From an uncultured Clostridiaceae bacterium (GTDB lineage Bacteria; Bacillota; Clostridia; Lachnospirales; Lachnospiraceae), in assembly GCA_949841235.1 (NCBI GenBank), contig CATKZA010000122.1, forward strand, positions 1 to 6,056: DNA of 6,056 nucleotides, in the 5' to 3' direction. Each line of letters opens with the position of its first letter. Positions within the stretch are counted from its first letter, which is position 1. The notes under the pieces are model-generated. The model had not been told where the DNA came from. It saw only the letters and a program-made list of their open reading frames with translations, and searched no databases. The translations under genes were made by a program, and so were the position numbers. Positions 1 through 5,429 of the stretch are shown in pieces.

Positions 1-1
1 C

Positions 2-1222
2 TATTTCGTGGCCCAGATTAGCGAAGATGCCATGACCGCCCTGGCACTGGTCTACCCGGTACAGAACGCAATCAACGCCATCGCCATCGGATTCGGGGTA
101 GGCATCAACGCCTGTGCCGCATATTACTTGGGCGCAGGCAAGCAAACCCAAGCAAGCAGGACGGCCTCATTAGGCATGATGCTCAGCCTCGCTCATGGAA
201 TTTTATTACTGTTCCTGTCCATCTGGGGAATGCCTCTGTTTCTGAGGAATTTTTCTTCTGACCAAGAAATCATCCGCCTGGCATTGGCCTATTCCCGCAG
301 GGCTTTTCTATTTTCCCCCGTCATAGCCATCGGGTTATCATTTGAGAAAATATTCCAAGCCATGGGAAGCATGAAAATCTCCATGTTCAGCATGCTATGC
401 GGCTGCATTGCCAACATCATACTAGACCCGCTGCTCATCTTCGGCATCGGCTTCTTCCCGGCCATAGGCATTGACGGAGCCGCCTATGCCACCGGAATCG
501 GACAGTGCGTCACCCTGATTGCGTATCTATTATTTTATGCATTCTGCCATCCCTCCATTAAAATACATTGGAAGTATCTGCATTTCGACAGGGCAATTAT
601 GAAGAAAATGTATGGAGTAGGCATCTCTGCCACATTGAATCTGGCATTGCCTTCCCTGCTGATCTCCGTATTAAACGGACTACTTGCATCCTTTTCGGAA
701 ACATACGTCCTTGTCCTGGGAGTTTATTACAAATTGCAGACATTCATTTATCTCACCGCCAACGGAATCATTCAGGGCATTCGGCCTCTCATGGGATATA
801 ATTTCGGGGCAAAGGAATACGGACGGGTCAGAAAAATCCACCGTACCGCACTGGCAATGAATATGGGAATCATGCTTCTAGGCACTATATTATCATGGCT
901 GATTCCCGGGCAGCTAATTGGGATGTTCACAAGCAACGCCAGAACAATCCATTCCGGCACAACGGCCCTGCATATCATTAGCCTGGGATTCGTCATATCC
1001 GCCGTATCCATCACCTGCTCCGGCTCGCTGGAAGGCTTGGGAAAGGGCGGCAAATCTCTGCTCATCTCCCTGATGAGATACTTGGTTGTCATTATACCGG
1101 CAGCATATTTCTTTTGCATCTTTTTCCAAGAAAATGGCGTATGGATAGCCTTCTGCTTTACAGAATTGATTACGGCGGGATTTGCATGGCTTGTCTACGC
1201 AAAAGAACTTTCCAAAACCTAA
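2..1222 (+). CDS. MATE-family efflux transporter, 5'-truncated by the window edge
   Basis: Inner-membrane exporter that would expel drugs or other organic cations in exchange for Na+ or H+. The frame is open from base 2, giving 406 visible residues before the TAA. MATE proteins usually have about 440-460 residues, so roughly 40-50 N-terminal residues, about one helix, lie outside the window. The in-frame GTG at position 8 is therefore probably an internal valine, not the start. Numbered from the first visible codon, the protein shows about 11 hydrophobic segments, the mid-protein signature NIILDPLLIFG (near 138) followed by GIDGAAYATGIGQ (near 156), and GIRPLMGYNFGA (near 259), which opens the second half of MATE folds. 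The family looks like the MepA/DinF-like clostridial branch. The substrate cannot be inferred. It converges on fucI with a shared terminator, so a role in sugar use is not implied. The family call is secure. Confidence 0.93.
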   Translation, partial: YFVAQISEDAMTALALVYPVQNAINAIAIGFGVGINACAAYYLGAGKQTQASRTASLGMMLSLAHGILLLFLSIWGMPLFLRNFSSDQEIIRLALAYSRRAFLFSPVIAIGLSFEKIFQAMGSMKISMFSMLCGCIANIILDPLLIFGIGFFPAIGIDGAAYATGIGQCVTLIAYLLFYAFCHPSIKIHWKYLHFDRAIMKKMYGVGISATLNLALPSLLISVLNGLLASFSETYVLVLGVYYKLQTFIYLTANGIIQGIRPLMGYNFGAKEYGRVRKIHRTALAMNMGIMLLGTILSWLIPGQLIGMFTSNARTIHSGTTALHIISLGFVISAVSITCSGSLEGLGKGGKSLLISLMRYLVVIIPAAYFFCIFFQENGVWIAFCFTELITAGFAWLVYAKELSKT

Positions 1223-1245
1223 GAGGAACTTTCCTAATAAAACTT

Positions 1246-1297
1246 AGAGCCTTGGCAACTCTCCCTTTCCATAGAGGATCACCAAGGCTTTTCTTTT
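1246..1297. terminator. Stem-loop terminator between convergent MATE and fucI genes
   Basis: AGAGCCTTGG (1246-1255) pairs with CCAAGGCTTT (1282-1291) over 10 bp with one G-U pair. The 26-nt loop holds a possible inner CTCT/AGAG helix. On the plus strand the stem runs into TTTTCTTTT (1289-1297), a good U-tract for ending the MATE transcript 24 bp after its stop codon. On the minus strand the same helix is followed a few bases later by TTTTATT, so it could also end fucI, whose stop lies about 40 bp away. It works best on the plus strand; use on the minus strand is an inference. Confidence 0.8.
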
Positions 1298-1333
1298 GCT
1301 ATTTAGGACAACTTTTCATTCCCCCAATAACTC

Positions 1334-3130
1334 CTACAGTTTATATAGAGGGCCATAGGCTGCACAGGCGCGGTAGTCCTGCCCCTCCTTATCCATGCCA
1401 AAGGCATTCCATGCGGAGGGACGGAAGATATCCTCCTCCGGCACATTATGCATGCACACCGGAATGCGGAGAATGGAAGCCAGCGTAATCAAATCCGCAC
1501 CGATATGCCCGTAACTGATGGCACCGTGATTGGCCCCCCAGTTATTCATCACGTCATAGGCAGTCTTAAACGCTCCCTCCCCAGTGGTGCGGGGAGCAAA
1601 CCAAGTACAGGGCCAGGTGTAATCCGTGCGCTTCCACAACTTGTCGGAAACCTCGTCCGGCAACTGCACTGTATAACCTTCGCAGATCTGCAGCACAGGC
1701 CCCAGACCCTTCACCAAGTTCAGTCGGATCATGGTAACCGGCATCTCCGCCCTGGTCAGGTATCTGGAAGAGAAACCGCCACCACGGAAATATCCCTGAT
1801 CGGCCGCACACCACTCCGTGGCATCCAGACAAGCCTTCTGATCCTCCTCGGTCATCTCCCAGAAGGGCTTCATCACGCCCTGTCCCTCGGCATCCTTCAC
1901 CTCGCCGCAGGCATCCAGGCAAGCCGCGCCGGAATTAATCAAATGCAGAAATCCTCCCGCTTCCTTGGCAATGCCCTCCAGCTCGTATCCGGCAGCCTTC
2001 TTCACAGCCTCCGGGCTCCAGTATGTACGCACGTCTGCAAAAATCTGCGCCCTGCCGGTAAGCAGTTTCATAAATAACATGCCAATGCCGTTGAGCACGT
2101 CATTCTCCGTAGCCAGGATATAAGGCTCCCTGGCACCATTCCAGTCAAAGGAAGAATTGAGCAGCGCCTCTGCGAAGTCTCCATTGGGATAGAAATCCGT
2201 CCACTGCCTCTGACCCTGGAATCCGGCAGCGATGGCATTATGTCCCACCATCTCTTCCTCTCTTCCCTCCGGAAGATTTTTGTTTCCGTTCATCAAATCC
2301 TTGATGATGCACATCATCTTCACTACAAATTCCCAGTCTCTCTCCTTCTGCTCGTCACTCCTCTTCACAAACTCAGGATTCTTATCCCATCCCTCCTTGC
2401 AGTGGGACTTGGTCCAGGAAAGAGCCTTTTCATACTCCTTCTCATCATAGATGCCCTCGGTCATGCGGCGGATAATCTCCACCTCGTCCACGGATTCCAC
2501 CCGCATCCCCAGATATTCCTCAATGAAATTAGGATCAATGATGGAACCGGCAATGCCCATGGTAACGGAGCCAATCTGCAGCCAGGATTTGCCTCGCATA
2601 GTGGCAGCTGCCACAGCGGCCCGGCCAAATCGAAGAAGTTTCTCCTGCACATCCTCCGGGATGTCAGTGCAATCCGCCTCCTGCACGTCCCTGCCATAGA
2701 TGCCGAATGCAGGGAGTCCCTTCTGGGCATGCCCTGCCAGCACTGCCGCCAGATATACTGCGCCAGGCCTCTCTGTTCCATTAAATCCCCACACGCCTTT
2801 GATCGTGTGCTTATCCATGTCCATGGTCTCAGAACCATAGCACCAGCAGGGTGTCACCGTAAGGGTGATATCCACTCCCGCTTTCTTGAATTTATCCGCA
2901 CAGGCAGCCGCCTCCGCCACCCTTCCAATCGTCGTATCTGCGATAATTACCTTCACAGGCTCCCCATTGGAATAACAGATATTCTTGCGGAACAATTCTG
3001 CCGCACTCTTCGCCATATTCATGGTCTGCTCTTCCAAAGACTCCCTCACTTTCAATGGTCCCCGCCTACCGTCAATGGTGGGCCGGATTCCGATTACCGG
3101 GTAATCACCGATCAATCTGCTCTCTGCCAT
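1334..3130 (-). CDS. fucI: L-fucose isomerase (also D-arabinose isomerase activity in the family)
   Basis: Cytoplasmic Mn2+-dependent aldose-ketose isomerase converting L-fucose to L-fuculose; family members also convert D-arabinose to D-ribulose. At 598 aa it is close to the E. coli enzyme (591 aa) and matches it end to end from memory. Shared blocks include [11 protein letters not shown] (13-23), [14 protein letters not shown] (28-41), [10 protein letters not shown] (93-102), [16 protein letters not shown] (114-129), [15 protein letters not shown] (298-312) and the C-terminal GQDYRAC...YGPLYK. The expected metal ligands are present: Glu342 (ATEND), Asp366 (FADVR) and His535 (WGANHG), corresponding to E. 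coli Glu337, Asp361 and His528. The start at 3130 is chosen because AGAAAGGATGG lies 9 nt upstream and the N-terminus aligns with the family. An in-frame ATG at 3202 would add 24 residues unlike the family and sits about 14 nt from the predicted transcription start. No fucK or fucA adjoins it, so it looks monocistronic. Confidence 0.97.
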   Translation of the reverse strand: MAESRLIGDYPVIGIRPTIDGRRGPLKVRESLEEQTMNMAKSAAELFRKNICYSNGEPVKVIIADTTIGRVAEAAACADKFKKAGVDITLTVTPCWCYGSETMDMDKHTIKGVWGFNGTERPGAVYLAAVLAGHAQKGLPAFGIYGRDVQEADCTDIPEDVQEKLLRFGRAAVAAATMRGKSWLQIGSVTMGIAGSIIDPNFIEEYLGMRVESVDEVEIIRRMTEGIYDEKEYEKALSWTKSHCKEGWDKNPEFVKRSDEQKERDWEFVVKMMCIIKDLMNGNKNLPEGREEEMVGHNAIAAGFQGQRQWTDFYPNGDFAEALLNSSFDWNGAREPYILATENDVLNGIGMLFMKLLTGRAQIFADVRTYWSPEAVKKAAGYELEGIAKEAGGFLHLINSGAACLDACGEVKDAEGQGVMKPFWEMTEEDQKACLDATEWCAADQGYFRGGGFSSRYLTRAEMPVTMIRLNLVKGLGPVLQICEGYTVQLPDEVSDKLWKRTDYTWPCTWFAPRTTGEGAFKTAYDVMNNWGANHGAISYGHIGADLITLASILRIPVCMHNVPEEDIFRPSAWNAFGMDKEGQDYRACAAYGPLYKL

Positions 3131-3139
3131 ATCAATTCG

Positions 3140-3150
3140 CCATCCTTTCT
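3140..3150 (-). promoter_or_regulatory. Ribosome binding site of fucI
   Basis: The minus strand reads AGAAAGGATGG, ending 9 nt before the ATG at 3130. It fixes that start over the upstream in-frame ATG at 3202. The same 11-mer at the same spacing precedes the divergent isomerase gene. Confidence 0.8.
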
Positions 3151-3222
3151 CTGAAACTATTTTGATAACCTTTCTACATAAGAAGAACCACCTTTTGGGC
3201 ATTTACACAAATCCCTTCCATA

Positions 3223-3250
3223 ATTATACTACATGGTTGTGAAAAATGCA
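3223..3250 (-). promoter_or_regulatory. Predicted sigma-A promoter of fucI
   Basis: On the minus strand a perfect -10 TATAAT (3223-3228) lies 16 bp downstream of a weak -35 candidate TGCATT (3245-3250). Transcription would start near 3216, giving a leader of about 85 nt. A CCAT...ATGG inverted repeat brackets the -10 and might be part of an operator, but it is short. The poor -35 suggests dependence on an activator. The -10 is convincing; the -35 is not. Confidence 0.6.
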
Positions 3251-3306
3251 CGAAAAACATTGATATTTTTGCAATAATTTCCGACGCACTGATACTTTTT
3301 CCACTG

Positions 3307-3333
3307 AAATACCCATTTAGCAGTCAAATACCC
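3307..3333. repeat. Direct repeat AAATACCC x2, period 19 bp
   Basis: AAATACCC occurs at 3307-3314 and again at 3326-3333, in the same orientation and just under two helical turns apart. It lies about 80-105 bp upstream of the fucI -10. Tandem half-sites with about two-turn spacing are typical of AraC-family activators. This reading is inference only, and chance is possible at this length. Confidence 0.35.
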
Positions 3334-3407
3334 CGATGCAAGCATACATATCCCCACTTTGCCTTCGCGGGAATAAAACCATGCCAAGAAAAAACCGTCT
3401 CCTGCCC

Positions 3408-3420
3408 GCACAACTTGTGC
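3408..3420. promoter_or_regulatory. 13-bp perfect palindrome GCACAACTTGTGC, possible operator
   Basis: GCACAA and TTGTGC flank a single central C. It sits mid-way in the divergent region, about 110 bp upstream of the plus-strand -10 and about 180 bp from the minus-strand -10. The loop is too small for an RNA hairpin of full length, so a DNA-binding dyad is more likely. The regulator is unknown. Confidence 0.4.
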
Positions 3421-3436
3421 TATCTAACAATGGGAT

Positions 3437-3455
3437 GAACTGTTTCCATCAGTTC
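3437..3455. promoter_or_regulatory. Inverted repeat GAACTG-7-CAGTTC
   Basis: GAACTG (3437-3442) and CAGTTC (3450-3455) form a perfect 6-bp dyad around a 7-bp spacer. It lies 17 bp after the palindrome at 3408-3420. It may be an operator half-site pair or a chance dyad. Confidence 0.3.
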
Positions 3456-3483
3456 TCCCCTCCGCAAATAGTAACATTTTCAC

Positions 3484-3498
3484 AAGATTTGAAATCTT
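3484..3498. promoter_or_regulatory. 15-bp perfect palindrome AAGATTTGAAATCTT, possible operator
   Basis: Seven bases on each side of a central G are perfectly symmetric. It lies just upstream of the -35 region of the plus-strand promoter, a position where an activator or repressor could act. Its centre (3491) is 63 bp from the centre of the dyad at 3547-3561, about six helical turns, though the two sequences differ. Confidence 0.4.
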
Positions 3499-3506
3499 TT
3501 TTCCAG

Positions 3507-3536
3507 TTTTTATTGCAAATATACACAAGATATACT
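3507..3536 (+). promoter_or_regulatory. Predicted promoter of the isomerase-like gene
   Basis: A good -10 TATACT (3531-3536) is preceded by only a weak -35 (TTTTTA near 3507-3512, 18-bp spacing). Transcription would start near 3543, giving a leader of about 155 nt that contains the dyads at 3547, 3591 and 3621. A weak -35 with palindromes on both sides suggests regulated expression. Confidence 0.45.
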
Positions 3537-3546
3537 AAAATGAAAA

Positions 3547-3561
3547 AGTGAGAAATTCACT
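3547..3561. promoter_or_regulatory. Dyad AGTGA-GAAAT-TCACT, possible repressor operator
   Basis: AGTGA (3547-3551) and TCACT (3557-3561) are perfect inverted repeats around 5 bp. The dyad begins about 4 bp after the predicted transcription start, a classic place for a repressor to block transcription. The regulator is not identifiable from the sequence. Confidence 0.4.
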
Positions 3562-3590
3562 AGATGCGCATGATTTTCAAAAGGAAAACT

Positions 3591-3606
3591 CTGTGTTTTC
3601 GCACAG
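3591..3606 (+). other. Small stem-loop or dyad CTGTG-ttttcg-CACAG in the leader
   Basis: CTGTG (3591-3595) pairs with CACAG (3602-3606) across a 6-nt loop. It lies in the predicted 5' leader of the isomerase-like gene, and could act as a DNA operator or a weak RNA hairpin. Confidence 0.3.
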
Positions 3607-3620
3607 CAAAAATCAGCGCA

Positions 3621-3652
3621 GCAAACGACAAAACGAATTTTTTTTCGTTTGC
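3621..3652 (+). other. Overlapping alternative hairpins in the leader
   Basis: Two perfect 7-bp helices share the same 3' strand. GCAAACG (3621-3627) can pair with CGTTTGC (3646-3652), and AAACGAA (3631-3637) can pair with TTCGTTT (3644-3650) around a 6-nt T loop. They cannot both form. The structure ends 26 nt before the ribosome binding site. It could be an operator (AAACGAA-6-TTCGTTT is a clean 20-bp dyad) or a leader RNA switch. No classical U-tract follows the hairpin, so a terminator is unlikely. Confidence 0.4.
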
Positions 3653-3678
3653 TATATTAGGATTTAATATAATAAATA

Positions 3679-3689
3679 AGAAAGGATGG
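3679..3689 (+). promoter_or_regulatory. Ribosome binding site of the isomerase-like gene
   Basis: AGAAAGGATGG ends 9 nt before the ATG at 3699. It decides the start over the in-frame ATG at 3564, which has no comparable site and lies only about 20 nt after the predicted transcription start. Confidence 0.8.
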
Positions 3690-3698
3690 ATTAACAAA

Positions 3699-5183
3699 AT
3701 GGAAAACATGCCAAAAATCAAAATCGGTATCGTTGCAGTGAGCAGGGACTGCTTCCCGGAATCGCTCTCTGTAGACCGCAGGAAAGCGCTGGTAAAGGCC
3801 TACACGGAAAAATATGATGCGACAGACATCTACGAATGTCCCATCTGCATCGTGGAGAGCGAAATCCACATGGTACAGGCTCTGGAGGATATCAAGAAGG
3901 CAGGGTGCAACGCCCTCTGCGTCTATCTTGGAAACTTCGGCCCGGAGATTTCCGAAACCCTTCTGGCAAAGCACTTTGACGGCCCCAAGATGTTTGTTGC
4001 TGCTGCCGAGGAGACAGGCAACAGCCTGTTAGATGGCCGTGGCGACGCATACTGCGGCATGCTCAATGCCAGCTACAACCTGAAACTTCGCAACGTGAAG
4101 GCCTACATTCCAGAGTACCCCGTGGGAACAGCAGAGGAATGCGCCGACATGATTAACGAGTTCGTTCCTATCGCGCGGGCAGTGGCAGCACTGAACGACC
4201 TGAAGATTATCAGCTTCGGCCCCCGCCCCTTGAACTTCCTGGCCTGCAATGCGCCAATCAAGCAGCTCTACAATCTGGGCGTGGAAATCGAGGAGAACTC
4301 CGAACTTGACCTCTTTGAATCCTTTAACAATCATGCCGGAGATGACCGCATTCCCGATGTGGTAAAGGATATGGAAGCAGAGTTGGGCGCTGGCAATAAA
4401 AAGCCTGAAATTCTGGAAAAACTGGCACAGTATGAACTGACGCTCCTTGACTGGATCGATGCCCACAAGGGCTACAGAAAGTATGTCGCTATCGCTGGAA
4501 AGTGCTGGCCGGCATTCCAGACGCAGTTCGGATTCGTGCCTTGCTATGTAAACAGCCGCCTGACCAAACAGGGCATCCCCGTATCCTGCGAGGTGGACAT
4601 TTACGGATGCCTGAGCGAGTTTATCGGAACGGTAATCAGCCAGGATGCCGTCACTCTTCTGGATATCAACAACTCCGTGCCCGCAGATCTCTACGAGGAG
4701 GACATCAAGGGCAAGTTTGACTACACATTAAAGGATACCTTCATGGGCTTCCACTGCGGAAATACCGCATCCAATAAATTGTCCTTCTGCGAGATGAAGT
4801 ACCAGAAGATCATGGCTCGCTCTCTCCCTGTAGAGGTGACAAACGGAACGCTGGAGGGCGACATTGCGCCGGGAGAGATTACATTCTTCCGCCTCCAGAG
4901 CACGGCAGACACCAAGCTTCGGGCATACATCGCCCAGGGCGAAGTCCTTCCTGTTGCCACCCGTTCCTTCGGCTCCATCGGCATCTTCGCCATCCCGGAG
5001 ATGGGACGGTTCTACCGCCATGTGCTGATCGAGGGCAATTATCCCCACCACGGGGCTGTCGCGTTCGGCCACTTCGGAAAGACGCTGTACGAAGTGTTCA
5101 AGTATATCGGCGTAGATGTAGAGGAGATTGGCTACAATCAGCCAAAGGGCGTGCGCTATAAGACAGAAAATCCTTTTGCATAA
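3699..5183 (+). CDS. L-fucose/L-arabinose isomerase-like protein (COG2407 type); probable non-orthologous xylose isomerase
   Basis: A 494-aa cytoplasmic protein of the L-fucose/L-arabinose isomerase-like superfamily, far from classical FucI and unrelated to the TIM-barrel XylA. Probable metal ligands are Glu298 (SCEVDIYG), Asp322 (LLDINN) and His451 (PHHGAVAFGH). The Glu-Asp spacing of 24 residues equals that in FucI, and HHGAVAFGHFG matches Fuc[12 protein letters not shown]. No signal peptide or membrane segment is visible. The start at 3699 is supported by AGAAAGGATGG 9 nt upstream; starting at the in-frame ATG at 3564 would add 45 residues that look like translated leader. Xylulokinase follows 246 bp later on the same strand, which points to D-xylose to D-xylulose isomerisation. 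From memory, Clostridium acetobutylicum CAC2610, also annotated as fucose-isomerase-related and also near a xylulokinase gene, was reported as such an enzyme. L-arabinose, D-arabinose or L-fucose remain possible substrates. Family secure, substrate inferred. Confidence 0.9.
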   Translation: MENMPKIKIGIVAVSRDCFPESLSVDRRKALVKAYTEKYDATDIYECPICIVESEIHMVQALEDIKKAGCNALCVYLGNFGPEISETLLAKHFDGPKMFVAAAEETGNSLLDGRGDAYCGMLNASYNLKLRNVKAYIPEYPVGTAEECADMINEFVPIARAVAALNDLKIISFGPRPLNFLACNAPIKQLYNLGVEIEENSELDLFESFNNHAGDDRIPDVVKDMEAELGAGNKKPEILEKLAQYELTLLDWIDAHKGYRKYVAIAGKCWPAFQTQFGFVPCYVNSRLTKQGIPVSCEVDIYGCLSEFIGTVISQDAVTLLDINNSVPADLYEEDIKGKFDYTLKDTFMGFHCGNTASNKLSFCEMKYQKIMARSLPVEVTNGTLEGDIAPGEITFFRLQSTADTKLRAYIAQGEVLPVATRSFGSIGIFAIPEMGRFYRHVLIEGNYPHHGAVAFGHFGKTLYEVFKYIGVDVEEIGYNQPKGVRYKTENPFA

Positions 5184-5187
5184 AAAA

Positions 5188-5244
5188 GGTGAAATGCTCT
5201 GCTAGGCTCGTAAGTACCTCGCCAAGCAAAACTACGATTTCACC
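5188..5244. repeat. 57-bp nested inverted-repeat element after the isomerase-like gene
   Basis: Outer arms GGTGAAAT (5188-5195) and ATTTCACC (5237-5244) are perfect inverted repeats at the ends. Inside, TGCTAGGC (5200-5207) pairs with GCCAAGCA (5221-5228) with one A-A mismatch, leaving a 13-nt loop. The element starts 4 bp after the stop codon. No U-tract follows, so it does not look like a terminator. It may be a dispersed palindromic repeat, a 3'-end stabilising hairpin or a structured RNA. Confidence 0.55.
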
Positions 5245-5246
5245 AA

Positions 5247-5262
5247 GATGTTTAAAAACATC
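5247..5262 (+). other. Short perfect hairpin GATGTTT/AAACATC
   Basis: GATGTTT (5247-5253) and AAACATC (5256-5262) are perfectly complementary around AA; in RNA the loop would open to about 4 nt. It lies 2 nt after the 57-bp element and 1 nt before the next hairpin, as part of a consecutive hairpin series. Confidence 0.45.
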
Positions 5263-5263
5263 C

Positions 5264-5290
5264 AGAAGAACGCAAAAACAGCGTTCTTCT
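5264..5290 (+). other. 10-bp perfect stem-loop AGAAGAACGC/GCGTTCTTCT
   Basis: AGAAGAACGC (5264-5273) pairs perfectly with GCGTTCTTCT (5281-5290) across the loop AAAAACA. The bases after it (CTTCACAG) are not a U-tract, so this is a strong hairpin but a poor terminator. It may protect the upstream mRNA from 3' exonucleases. Confidence 0.55.
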
Positions 5291-5322
5291 CTTCACAGAC
5301 TTCCTATATACTAAAAAAACTA

Positions 5323-5351
5323 GGCGGTGGCGGAAACGCCATCGCCTTTTT
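5323..5351 (+). terminator. Intrinsic terminator between the isomerase-like gene and xylB
   Basis: GGCGGTGGCG (5323-5332) pairs with CGCCATCGCC (5337-5346), 10 bp with a single G-U pair, capped by a GAAA tetraloop and followed by TTTTT (5347-5351). This is a near-ideal rho-independent terminator. Seven A residues (5313-5319) precede the stem, so it could also work on the minus strand. It lies 79 bp before xylB, between two genes that appear to serve one pathway. Confidence 0.88.
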
Positions 5352-5357
5352 CAATGT

Positions 5358-5383
5358 ATAAGTCCAATACCAAGGGGACTTAT
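5358..5383 (+). other. Stem-loop ATAAGTCC/GGACTTAT in the xylB leader
   Basis: ATAAGTCC (5358-5365) pairs perfectly with GGACTTAT (5376-5383) around a 10-nt loop; CTTTTA follows. It could be a weak second terminator, an operator-like dyad, or leader structure ahead of xylB. It lies 6 nt after the strong terminator's T-tract. Confidence 0.45.
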
Positions 5384-5413
5384 CTTTTATGCCCTCTTGC
5401 GGCAAATATAAAT

Positions 5414-5420
5414 GAAAGGA
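5414..5420 (+). promoter_or_regulatory. Ribosome binding site of xylB
   Basis: GAAAGGA ends 9 nt before the ATG at 5430 and supports that start. Confidence 0.75.
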
Positions 5421-5429
5421 CGTTTACTT

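Larger units (their letters stand above)
3131..3698. promoter_or_regulatory. 568-bp divergent regulatory region between the two isomerase genes
   Basis: This gap separates the fucI start (minus strand) from the start of the isomerase-like gene (plus strand). I see no credible gene in it: the short open frames lack ribosome binding sites and resemble no known protein. It holds a minus-strand TATAAT promoter near 3223, a plus-strand TATACT near 3531, an 8-bp direct repeat (3307-3333), palindromes centred at 3414, 3446, 3491 and 3554, and a leader with further dyads (3591-3606 and 3621-3652). Its length and number of dyads suggest that more than one regulator binds here. I did not find a convincing CcpA cre match by eye. 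Confidence 0.75.

Noticed and set aside
8..10. GTG at position 8 as the true start of the MATE gene
   Set aside because: The frame is open to the edge, and the encoded sequence begins inside the conserved region after the first helix, so the gene is cut off.
1448..2077. Open frame of 209 codons on the plus strand opposite the 3' half of fucI
   Set aside because: Shadow of fucI codon bias; low-complexity composition and no family resemblance.
2240..3154. Long open frame (304 codons) on the plus strand opposite fucI
   Set aside because: It is antisense to a gene with end-to-end family similarity. The translation is rich in His, Arg, Ser and Leu with no recognisable domain, and its apparent start has no good ribosome binding site.
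3131..3202. Longer fucI starting at the in-frame ATG at 3202
   Set aside because: The extra 24 residues do not match the family, a strong ribosome binding site serves the ATG at 3130, and the upstream ATG would sit about 14 nt from the predicted transcription start.
3229..3411. 60-codon minus-strand frame in the divergent region as a possible small regulator
   Set aside because: No ribosome binding site, no recognisable motif, and it overlaps the -10 region of the fucI promoter.
3591..3606. CcpA catabolite-repression (cre) site
   Set aside because: The dyad is symmetric but lacks the central CG and flanking pattern of the cre consensus.
3564..3698. Longer isomerase-like protein starting at the in-frame ATG at 3564
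   Set aside because: The 45 extra residues read as translated A/T-rich leader, and AGAAAGGATGG clearly serves the ATG at 3699.
5264..5290. Second intrinsic terminator
   Set aside because: The stem is perfect but no U-tract follows it, so it is listed as a hairpin only.
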